A stretch of DNA of 11,697 nt from NCBI GenBank assembly GCA_031255235.1, contig JAIRSX010000064.1, positions 1 to 11,697 of the forward strand, written 5' to 3'. The notes under the pieces are model-generated. The model had not been told where the DNA came from, ran no database searches, and worked only from the letters and a program-made list of their open reading frames with translations. The DNA is from Rickettsiales bacterium (GTDB lineage Bacteria > Pseudomonadota > Alphaproteobacteria > Rickettsiales > UBA1997). Shown in pieces: positions 6,178-11,697 of this stretch. Positions within the stretch are counted from its first letter, which is position 1. Each line of letters starts with the position of its first letter. Both the position numbers and the translations under genes were made by a program.

Positions 6178-8067
6178 ATGTCGTTTTATGATATTATAGT
6201 TATTGGTGGTGGAAATGCTGGTTTAGAGGCAAGTACAGCGACAGCAAGACTTGGTAATAAAACTGCTCTTATAACATTCACCAAAGAAAACATTGGAGAG
6301 TTATCCTGTAACCCATCAATTGGAGGTACGGCAAAGGGAACTATAGTTCGTGAAGTTGATGCTCTTGATGGCGTTATGGGTATTTTGTCTGACAAGGCAG
6401 GAATACAATTTAGAATTTTAAATGAAAGTAAAGGGGCAGCAGTACAATCACCACGAACACAGATTGATAGAAAATTGTATAAAAAAGCATCACAGGAATT
6501 AATTTATAACTATAAGAATTTGGAAATTATTGAAGGTGAAGTTGTAGAATTGATTATTAAGGATAATTCAGATAAAAACACAAAATCTGTTAATGGAATT
6601 GTTCTTTCCGACGGTACAAAAATATATTCTTCACGAGTAATTATAACCGCAGGAACTTTCTTAAACGGTAAAATTTATAGGGGTTTTGAACAAGAGGATG
6701 GAGGACGAATCGATGAAAAACCAGCAAATAAGCTTGGGGATTTTTTAAAAACACTTGGATTTGACATGGGACGTTTAAAAACTGGAACACCTGCTAGAAT
6801 TGCAAAAGATAGTATTGACTTTACTGGTATGAGGGAACAAATTGCGGACGATCCACCTAAACCATTTTCATACATGACGGAAAAAATAACAAATCCACAA
6901 ATAATCTGCCCTATTACTTTTACTACTCCAAAGGGACATAAAATTTTAATGGATAATTTAGATAGGTGTGCGGTCTATGGTGGTTTAATTAAGGGACAAG
7001 GACCAAGATATTGTCCTTCCATAGAGACAAAAGTCGTTCGTTTTCCAGACAAAGAACAACACCAAATTTTTTTAGAACAGGAAGGGTTAGACAGTAATGT
7101 AATTTACCCGGATGGAATGAGTACCTCGATGCCAATTGATGTGCAGGATGCTTTTTATCACACAATAAAAGGATTCGAGAACTGTAAAATTCTGAAATAT
7201 GCTTATTCTATTGAATACGATTATATTGATCCCCGCGAATGTAAACCAACATTAGAAACGAAAAAAGTTAAAGGACTGTATTTGGCTGGTCAAATTATAG
7301 GAACAACTGGATATGAAGAAGCGGCAGGTTTGGGAATTGTAGCAGGTATAAATGCCGGGTTGGAGGATAAGGAATTTGTTTTGGATAGAAGTGACAGTTA
7401 TATCGGTGTTATGATTGACGATCTAACAAGTGTTGGACAAAACGGTGAACCATACAGAATGTTTACTTCAAGGGCAGAATATCGTTTATCCATTAGAATG
7501 GATAACGCGGATTTGAGACTAACACCGAAAGGAATTGATATCGGATTAATTAGTAAGGAAAGACAAACAGCATTTGAAAAACGAGAATTTCTTATTGGAA
7601 AAGGATTAAATCTTTTAGACAAACTTACCATAACCCCCACAGGACTTGAAAAGTATGATATAAAAATTAATCAGGATGGCAAAAAACGAACCGCATCGGA
7701 ATTACTTACCTTTCCGGATTTAAGCATCAGAAAATTGTGCGAAGTATGGCAGGAATTAAAAGAGATCCCTATAGAAATTTTGGAACAATTAGAAATTATG
7801 GCTTCATATAAACCGTATATAGAAAGACAAGCACAGGATATAAAGATTTACCAAATGGAACAAAATTTAAAAATACCAGATGATTTTGATTATGATAGCG
7901 TTGGTAGTTTATCAAACGAAACAAAAGAAAAACTTAAGTCCGCCAAACCCTATAATATCAGTCAAGCATCGAAAATTCCGCATATAACACAGGCAAGCAT
8001 CATGGCAATCATTATAGAAATAAGAAACAGAAAAATTTTGCCAGACAAAAAGTTTAATTGTACATAG
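6178..8067 (+). CDS. mnmG: tRNA uridine-5-carboxymethylaminomethyl modification enzyme MnmG (GidA)
   Basis: MnmG is a FAD enzyme that works with the GTPase MnmE to build the cmnm5 group on U34 of tRNAs reading two-codon family boxes. I place the start at the ATG at 6178 (MSFYDIIVIGGG), giving 629 residues, the same length as E. coli MnmG. An in-frame ATG at 6076 would add 34 residues not typical of the family. Motifs: FAD-binding GGGNAG (10-15), CNPSIGGTAKG (44-54), RILNESKGAAVQSPR, AGTFLNGKIYRG, RLKTGTPARI, CPITFTT (244-250), GPRYCPSIETKVVRF with the conserved Cys at 279, EQEGLDSNVIYPDG, and the C-terminal helical domain ending in SQASKIPHITQASIMAII. The protein appears complete and functional. 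There is no clear Shine-Dalgarno sequence before the start. Many proteobacteria follow mnmG with rsmG; here a GNAT-like gene follows after 6 bp. Confidence 0.98.
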   Translation: MSFYDIIVIGGGNAGLEASTATARLGNKTALITFTKENIGELSCNPSIGGTAKGTIVREVDALDGVMGILSDKAGIQFRILNESKGAAVQSPRTQIDRKLYKKASQELIYNYKNLEIIEGEVVELIIKDNSDKNTKSVNGIVLSDGTKIYSSRVIITAGTFLNGKIYRGFEQEDGGRIDEKPANKLGDFLKTLGFDMGRLKTGTPARIAKDSIDFTGMREQIADDPPKPFSYMTEKITNPQIICPITFTTPKGHKILMDNLDRCAVYGGLIKGQGPRYCPSIETKVVRFPDKEQHQIFLEQEGLDSNVIYPDGMSTSMPIDVQDAFYHTIKGFENCKILKYAYSIEYDYIDPRECKPTLETKKVKGLYLAGQIIGTTGYEEAAGLGIVAGINAGLEDKEFVLDRSDSYIGVMIDDLTSVGQNGEPYRMFTSRAEYRLSIRMDNADLRLTPKGIDIGLISKERQTAFEKREFLIGKGLNLLDKLTITPTGLEKYDIKINQDGKKRTASELLTFPDLSIRKLCEVWQELKEIPIEILEQLEIMASYKPYIERQAQDIKIYQMEQNLKIPDDFDYDSVGSLSNETKEKLKSAKPYNISQASKIPHITQASIMAIIIEIRNRKILPDKKFNCT

Positions 8068-8078
8068 TTAACTATGTA
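8061..8078. repeat. 18-bp perfect palindrome spanning the mnmG stop and next start
   Basis: TACATAGTTAACTATGTA is its own reverse complement. It contains the mnmG TAG (8065-8067) and the ATG of the next gene (8074-8076). In mRNA it could fold as a 7-bp stem with a TTAA loop that hides both codons. As DNA it could bind a dimeric protein. The 9-mer ATGTATAGC at its right edge (8074-8082) also occurs at 6076-6084 upstream of mnmG. Confidence 0.7.
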
Positions 8079-8793
8079 TAGCGTTTCAATTAAAACATCG
8101 GAAGAATTAAAAAAGGATGATGCCTATATGAAAAAATTGTCCCAATTCCACTGCAGAGAATCATTGATTGCCGACTATAAAACAAGAAATATCACTGAAT
8201 ATAAAATAACAAATGACGATTATGATAGAATTTACCAGACTTATAAAAATACAGACAATGTCATTTCCTTAATTGCTTCTACTAACACTGGCGAAATTGT
8301 TGGTATAGCAAGATTGGCAATTATAAATTCTCCAACTTTTGCCGATTTTGTTGAAAGAGAACAAATGGTTTTTTCTAAAGAATATATTGATTATATCAGA
8401 AAAAATATCGATATTTTTGCCAATAACAATAACAATACCATTGTGGAGTTAACGGATCTATATATAAACAAAGAACATCAAGGTATAGGATTATGTCCAT
8501 TTTTGCTGTTACATACTTTCAATTACTGCATCAGAAATACCACTTATAAAAGTATCTATGTAACAACAAACCCAGATAAACCAACCTTGCATATTTTAAA
8601 ATACTATTTTAACGATATCGTTTATAAAATTTTTGAAAATGCTGAAGGGCTAAATGACACTCCATGGGTGTCTGAACGAAAATTTGTAAGGGATTATGTG
8701 ATAATATTAATTGCCAATATCCTAAAGAATTTCAATATTTTGAGAGAAATTACTCTAAACAAAAAACAACATAAAATATGTTACAATATTTGA
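8074..8793 (+). CDS. GNAT-fold N-acetyltransferase-like protein
   Basis: The 239-residue protein is probably cytoplasmic. Its middle resembles the acetyl-CoA-binding core of the GNAT superfamily. A strand with a small-residue turn, GEIVGIARLAI (73-83), matches the usual strand beta 4 region. TIVELTDLYINKEHQGIGL (122-140) resembles motif A, where beta 4 leads into the R/Q-x-x-G-x-G/A pyrophosphate loop, here HQGIGL, followed by a helix (CPFLLLHTFNYC). A later IYVTTNPDKPTLHILKYY (161-178) fits the beta 5/alpha 4 part (motif B). The N-terminal 60 residues and the basic, hydrophobic C-terminal 40 residues are not family-typical. The substrate is unknown. It begins 6 bp after mnmG, with the palindrome over its start, so it is probably co-transcribed with mnmG. 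The fold assignment is moderate and rests mostly on motif A. Confidence 0.65.
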   Translation: MYSVSIKTSEELKKDDAYMKKLSQFHCRESLIADYKTRNITEYKITNDDYDRIYQTYKNTDNVISLIASTNTGEIVGIARLAIINSPTFADFVEREQMVFSKEYIDYIRKNIDIFANNNNNTIVELTDLYINKEHQGIGLCPFLLLHTFNYCIRNTTYKSIYVTTNPDKPTLHILKYYFNDIVYKIFENAEGLNDTPWVSERKFVRDYVIILIANILKNFNILREITLNKKQHKICYNI

Positions 8794-8972
8794 CAACTCC
8801 CCAATTGTTTCTGTTATCGTTTGTTCATGCCCTATAGTTTTCCTGATAGCAATTTAAAGGATCACAAGTCTTATTATTAATAATAGCAACGGGAACAATA
8901 ACATTCAATATCATCAAATAAGAACAAAAGTAATGGAAAAATTGACTAAATCTATTTTAAGTTTATTTAAAC
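8794..8972. other. Intergenic stretch with AT palindrome, no convincing gene
   Basis: This is 179 bp without a supported gene. It holds a 14-bp perfect palindrome, TATTATTAATAATA (8872-8885). Very short open frames exist, e.g. a 17-codon + strand frame from the ATG at 8827 and a 29-codon - strand frame 8914-8825. None has a ribosome-binding site or recognisable sequence. I see no terminator-type hairpin with a T run after the GNAT-like gene. Confidence 0.5.
8942..8969 (+). promoter_or_regulatory. Possible sigma70-type promoter for the methyltransferase gene
   Basis: TTGACT (8942-8947) is a near-consensus -35 box. Sixteen bases later comes TATTTA (8964-8969), a weak -10 box. Initiation would fall about 6-8 bases before the ATG at 8982, so the mRNA would be almost leaderless. 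The -10 match is poor, so this is a suggestion only. Confidence 0.25.
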
Positions 8973-8981
8973 TTGGTAGTT

Positions 8982-9563
8982 ATGAGTTTATTTTTTATAA
9001 TTTGTATTGTATTGTTGTTTGCACTTTTTTGCTGGTTGGCATTATACATAACCATTCTTTTCTTTGACAGCAAAGCGTTTAGAAGGAGTCCAACTGTTAC
9101 AAGTAGCAGTAAATCAATCAAAGTTATGACTCAATACATCAGAAAATACAACGAAGACGTTTTAAAAAAAACCGACTTGAAAATATTGGATATTGGAAGT
9201 GGATATGGAAGACTTCTTTTTAAAATGAATAAATTGTTAAATAATCCCAATAATATTTTTGTCGGTTATGAAATTTCAAAGCTCTCCTATAAGATAAGTG
9301 TTTTTTTGAATAAATATAAGAATGTTTACCTCATAAACAATGATATAAAAAATTTATACGATGATGACTTCGATTTTGTTATAAGTTTTATGCTTAAAAA
9401 ACAACAAAAAGAACTTATAAATGTATATAAAAAATTCAAAAAAGGAACAATTATTGTGGTAAATTCCAACGCCATTCCTTTTGGTGAAAACGATGGATAC
9501 AAAAAAATTGATACGTTGAGAGTTGGATTTGGATGGGATGTTTTTATCTATATAAAGAACTAA
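8982..9563 (+). CDS. Membrane-anchored class I SAM-dependent methyltransferase
   Basis: I choose the ATG at 8982 (193 residues). A TTG at 8973 would add only three residues. Residues 2-28 are one strongly hydrophobic helix, predicted to anchor the enzyme in the inner membrane. After a short linker, SPTVTSSSKSIKVM (36-49), comes SAM-binding motif I, ILDIGSGYGRLLFKM (68-82), then FVGYEIS (93-99) with an acidic residue at 97 in the place that normally holds the ribose hydroxyls, NNDIKNL (119-125), and FDFVISFML (130-138). The Rossmann core is short, and no target-recognition domain is visible. A hydrophobic N-terminal helix followed by a small SAM-binding core resembles the FAM173 (ATPSCKMT/ANTKMT) lysine methyltransferases. 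That is an architectural analogy, not a demonstrated relationship. The substrate is unknown. The gene stands alone between a 179-bp and a 97-bp gap. Confidence 0.8.
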   Translation: MSLFFIICIVLLFALFCWLALYITILFFDSKAFRRSPTVTSSSKSIKVMTQYIRKYNEDVLKKTDLKILDIGSGYGRLLFKMNKLLNNPNNIFVGYEISKLSYKISVFLNKYKNVYLINNDIKNLYDDDFDFVISFMLKKQQKELINVYKKFKKGTIIVVNSNAIPFGENDGYKKIDTLRVGFGWDVFIYIKN

Positions 9564-9594
9564 ATCAACAAGAATTAGTAACAAAATATCTCGT

Positions 9595-9614
9595 ATTATA
9601 ACCGGTTCTATAAT
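9595..9614. promoter_or_regulatory. Small inverted repeat and -10-like boxes upstream of the parvulin gene
   Basis: In the 97-bp gap (9564-9660), ATTATAA, a CCGG centre, and TTCTATAAT form an imperfect inverted repeat with one bulged C. It includes a perfect TATAAT at 9609-9614. A second TATAAT lies at 9650-9655, only 5 bp from the ATG at 9661. Neither has a good -35 box at normal spacing. The first would give a leader of about 40 bases; the second would give a leaderless message. The region is the natural place for the promoter of the two-gene unit downstream. Confidence 0.3.
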
Positions 9615-9660
9615 CTATAATAATTTGATTTTTGAAAAAGAAACGTTACTATAATTTGAT

Positions 9661-10497
9661 ATGGGATTTAAAGGTATTTCAAAAAAAAAGGCTATATGTA
9701 TAATGTCTTTTTTGCTTGTGTTGTTGTTTGTTGGTATCTTTCTAACAAAAGATGAACCTAATTTGGTTGCTTTAGTTGATGGACACAAAATATATAAAAA
9801 AGATATTCAAAAAACCTTGGATAATTTGGTTGATCCAGAAGGTGAAAAAGCAACATTGGATAGATTGCCTCCAAACATTAGGAACTCTATTTATCTAGAA
9901 TCTTACTTATATGATAAATTGGATAGAATAGCAAGAAGAAAAGGTTACTATAAAAATAGAAACGTTATTAAATCTACAAAAGACTATCAAAAAGAAATAA
10001 TTAGAGAATTGTTTTTAAATGATAGAATTACGAAGGTTACCGATGAAGATATTAATATGGAATACGAAAAAGCGGTTGCTGAACTCCAGGGACAAGAGGA
10101 AAGAAAAATAAGACACATTTTAGTTGATGATGAAGATGCTGCGATCAGGATTAAAAAATCTTTAAACAGAGGAAATAAATGGGAAAGGGAACTTGAGAAA
10201 TCAGTGGATGAAGGTAGTAAGCAAAGCGGTGGAAATATTGGCTATGTTTTAAGATCGGAAGTTGTACCGGAGTTTGCCGATGTTGCTTTTTTATTAAAAG
10301 TTGACGAAATATCAAAACCAGTTCAAACCCAGTATGGATGGCATATAATTGTAGTTGATGATATTAGGGAGGCAAAGATTGCCCCATTTGATGAAGTTAA
10401 GGAAGATATAAGACAATCTTTAAAACAAGATGCTATAAAGAAGTATTTAGAAGCCTTAACAAAAGATGTTGAAGTTAAAGAAATAAATATTAATTAA
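9661..10497 (+). CDS. Membrane-anchored parvulin-type peptidyl-prolyl isomerase (PpiC/PrsA/SurA-like foldase)
   Basis: It catalyses cis-trans isomerisation of Xaa-Pro bonds, probably in the periplasm, to help fold exported proteins. The 278-residue protein starts with a Lys-rich segment and a hydrophobic helix (11-28) with no lipobox Cys or clear cleavage site, so a signal anchor is likely. A helical SurA_N-like region (about 34-140) begins with LVALVDGHKIYKKDIQ. The parvulin domain (about 149-238) shows RKIRHILV (148-155; active-site His152), SGGNIGYV (189-196), VPEFADVAFLL (202-212), KPVQTQYGWHIIVVDD (219-234; His228) and the following PFDEVKEDI helix. All expected core motifs are present. 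The ATG at 9661 keeps the positive n-region; an ATG at codon 15 would cut into the membrane helix. No Shine-Dalgarno sequence is evident. The next gene begins 3 bp after its stop, indicating an operon. Confidence 0.93.
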   Translation: MGFKGISKKKAICIMSFLLVLLFVGIFLTKDEPNLVALVDGHKIYKKDIQKTLDNLVDPEGEKATLDRLPPNIRNSIYLESYLYDKLDRIARRKGYYKNRNVIKSTKDYQKEIIRELFLNDRITKVTDEDINMEYEKAVAELQGQEERKIRHILVDDEDAAIRIKKSLNRGNKWERELEKSVDEGSKQSGGNIGYVLRSEVVPEFADVAFLLKVDEISKPVQTQYGWHIIVVDDIREAKIAPFDEVKEDIRQSLKQDAIKKYLEALTKDVEVKEININ

Positions 10498-10500
10498 GAT

Positions 10501-11241
10501 ATGTTGAAAGAAGTTCATTTAGTAGGACCTGGCTGTAAGTTAAAGGCATTTTCTCACCAGAATATTGATATGTCTGCACCAGTTGCTTTGATTATTACAC
10601 AAGAATCACAAAATCAAAGCATTGTTCAAGCAACCATAAATACACTTATAGAAAACGGTTTCAGTGTTATTTTTTTTGATTTTGAGAGGGTTGATAACAT
10701 CATCAAAAATGAAGTCGAAAAAAGGGAGGTTTTGCTTACTGAAATTGTTTATGTGATAGACTTTATTATGAAAGAACGTTTTTATTCTTCTTCTTTTTGG
10801 CTGATTTCTTTTGGAAACATAATTTGGGAATCGCTACAAGCAATAATTAGAAGACCAGAAATCACTGACTTTGTTTTGTTTAACCCAACTCAAAAAAATA
10901 ACAAAGATATTAGTTTTTTAATCCCTTGCTCTTTAACCGGTATGATCGTGTATAATGATACAAAAAAAGAACAAACAACCCTTATAAAAAACATTATCAA
11001 TAGAATAACTACGAAAGATAATGGACAAATCAAAGAGATCTTTTTTGATGATGATATAAATTCCAAACAAAGTGTACAACGTCTTGCAAAAACTCTTGAT
11101 GACTATGTCAAAAGTAGAGTTGAACTGACAGCAGGTGAAATCAAGAGAGTTAGACGAGATAAGAGACGAAGAAAGAAAAAAATAGTTAAAGAGGAAATAA
11201 CAGATAAACAATATAAGGCAATAAGACCATTAAGTGTTTAA
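10501..11241 (+). CDS. Degenerate alpha/beta-hydrolase-fold protein (COG2945-like) with basic C-terminal tail
   Basis: The 246-residue protein follows the pattern of the alphaproteobacterial COG2945-type hydrolases: VHLVGPGCKLKAF (5-17), APVALIITQE (26-35), ENGFSVIFFDFERV (51-64; family GFSVLRFNFRGVG), WLISFGNIIWESLQAIIRRPEITDF (100-124; family AGFSFG...RRPEI), and KDISFLIPCSLTGMIVYND (135-153). The catalytic equipment is eroded. The family HPHP segment after strand 3 is gone. The nucleophile elbow reads LISFG, with Ser103 kept but its leading Gly lost. Where the family has an HFF motif with the catalytic His, this protein has FFDDDIN (181-187). Residues 214-228 form a strongly basic stretch (KRVRRDKRRRKKKIV runs 215-229). 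It is probably a non-enzymatic relative, perhaps RNA- or membrane-binding through its tail. The family comparison is from memory. It is coupled to the parvulin gene by a 3-bp gap. Confidence 0.75.
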   Translation: MLKEVHLVGPGCKLKAFSHQNIDMSAPVALIITQESQNQSIVQATINTLIENGFSVIFFDFERVDNIIKNEVEKREVLLTEIVYVIDFIMKERFYSSSFWLISFGNIIWESLQAIIRRPEITDFVLFNPTQKNNKDISFLIPCSLTGMIVYNDTKKEQTTLIKNIINRITTKDNGQIKEIFFDDDINSKQSVQRLAKTLDDYVKSRVELTAGEIKRVRRDKRRRKKKIVKEEITDKQYKAIRPLSV

Positions 11242-11385
11242 GTTGTCATCCCTTTAAACATACACCACAACAACACTATTTTTAATCGATTTCTGCTACA
11301 CTTCTCTGTAATAACAAGCATTGATTACGACTAAGCTTCGGTATAGTTATTTGGTTATGTCATCACTTCAACAGTTTATTCTACC

Positions 11386-11427
11386 ATCATAATAGACCAT
11401 ATAAGATATTATATGGCATATTATGAT
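11386..11427. repeat. Composite hairpin: 9-bp outer and 8-bp inner stem
   Basis: The outer arms are ATCATAATA (11386-11394) and TATTATGAT (11419-11427). The inner arms are CCATATAA (11397-11404) and TTATATGG (11409-11416), with loop GATA. Between them is a symmetric 2x2 internal loop (GA opposite CA). Seventeen base pairs of 19 positions match. There is no T run on either side, so it is not a standard intrinsic terminator. Confidence 0.7.
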
Positions 11428-11444
11428 ATTTATTAACTTTATTG

Positions 11445-11606
11445 TTATGGTTCTCTATATAGACACGGCCCTGAATTTTTAAAAGAATCTAAACTGCAAC
11501 AATGTTCAATGGTGTTCTTAAGAAAACAATTCCCCAATTCAAGATTAACATGATGAGTCTCATAATCAGTATCATTTAACAATAGACCTGGTGCGTAAAT
11601 ATTTTT
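11445..11606 (-). pseudogene. Short open frame, possible gene remnant
   Basis: A - strand frame of 53 codons runs from just after a TAA (11607-11609) to the TAA at 11445-11447. It has a mixed, protein-like composition (for example LELGNCFLKNTIEHCC and SGPCLYREP) but no ATG; a TTG or ATT would have to start it. I recognise no family. A frame of this length can arise by chance in AT-rich DNA, so this is only a candidate relic. Confidence 0.15.
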
Positions 11607-11614
11607 TTACTTTA

Positions 11615-11665
11615 CAATATGTAGTGGTTATTGTTTTGTTAAAAACAATAACCACTACATAATTG
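11615..11665. repeat. Long near-perfect hairpin: 19-bp perfect stem plus 4 bp, GTTA loop
   Basis: ATGTAGTGGTTATTGTTTT (11619-11637) is exactly complementary to 11642-11660, around the loop GTTA (11638-11641). Past a single bulged A (11661), CAAT (11615-11618) pairs with ATTG (11662-11665). The total is 23 bp with one bulge. A 19-bp exact inverted repeat with a 4-base loop is very unlikely by chance. There is no T tract directly after either arm, so it is not a typical intrinsic terminator. It could be a palindromic mobile-type element, an RNA structure or processing site, or a protein-binding site. Confidence 0.95.
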
Positions 11666-11679
11666 CTATGTCAAAATAT

Positions 11680-11695
11680 GATTCTGTTAAGAATC
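11680..11695. repeat. Small hairpin with GTTA loop at window end
   Basis: GATTCT (11680-11685) and AGAATC (11690-11695) form a 6-bp perfect stem closed by GTTA, the same loop sequence as the long hairpin 15 bp upstream. It stands 2 bp from the window edge, so its context is unseen. Confidence 0.55.
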
Positions 11696-11697
11696 TA

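Larger units (their letters stand above)
11242..11697. other. Gene-poor right end with several hairpins
   Basis: In these 456 bases there is no coding region I can support, no tRNA-like structure (no GTTCRA T-loop) and no tandem repeat. A 7-bp inverted repeat overlaps the last codons of the preceding gene (TGTTTAA 11235-11241 and TTAAACA 11254-11260) but lacks a T run. Three stronger hairpins follow, listed separately. The density of exact inverted repeats is higher here than elsewhere in the window. Confidence 0.6.

Noticed and set aside
8933..9066. Small + strand frame (about 44 codons, MEKLTKSILSLF...) overlapping the methyltransferase start
   Set aside because: Its hydrophobic composition comes from T-rich DNA encoding the anchor helix in the real frame. 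It has no ribosome-binding site or known family.
11235..11260. Intrinsic terminator after the pseudo-hydrolase gene
   Set aside because: The 7-bp inverted repeat is AT-rich, overlaps coding sequence, has a long loop and is not followed by a T run.
11502..11579. 25-codon + strand frame beginning at the ATG at 11502
   Set aside because: It is too short, has no ribosome-binding site and is antisense to another equally weak open frame.

Overview
The window is a strongly AT-rich stretch of bacterial chromosome. The gene set points to an alphaproteobacterium with a reduced genome, most likely a member of the Rickettsiales or a similar intracellular lineage. This is an inference from three things: base composition, tight or overlapping housekeeping genes, and a long low-complexity protein with proline-rich and charged helical repeats next to them. 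One protein also aligns by eye with the alphaproteobacterial COG2945-type alpha/beta hydrolase, although its catalytic residues look lost. I could not run a search, so the taxon is provisional.

Layout. (1) From base 2 to 3313 on the + strand runs one open frame that enters from outside the window. It encodes at least 1103 residues: a 30-bp proline-rich minisatellite, a run of 23 prolines, a mixed domain, a regular alternating array of helical repeats starting with PT or PS, a hydrophobic segment and a charged tail. (2) Then come lspA (signal peptidase II) and a 5-formyltetrahydrofolate cyclo-ligase, which overlap by 28 bp. (3) rho lies on the - strand and its 3' end overlaps the cyclo-ligase by 21 bp. 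It has a glutamine-rich N-terminal extension of about 136 residues. (4) mnmG is divergent from rho, with a 146-bp gap holding an inverted repeat. A GNAT-like acetyltransferase gene follows 6 bp after mnmG, and an 18-bp perfect palindrome covers the junction. (5) Next is a small membrane-anchored methyltransferase. (6) A membrane-anchored parvulin prolyl isomerase and the degenerate alpha/beta hydrolase-fold protein are separated by 3 bp and probably form an operon. (7) The last 456 bases hold no convincing gene but contain three hairpins. One has a 19-bp perfect stem plus a 4-bp extension.

How the parts relate. Several genes are general housekeeping: lipoprotein processing (LspA), folate salvage (cyclo-ligase), transcription termination (Rho), tRNA wobble modification (MnmG) and envelope protein folding (parvulin). 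The lineage-specific parts are the long repeat protein, the Rho extension, the GNAT-like and methyltransferase genes, and the pseudo-hydrolase. No transposase, CRISPR array, tRNA or rRNA was recognised. The best candidates for something undescribed are the long repeat protein and the hairpin-rich region at the right end.
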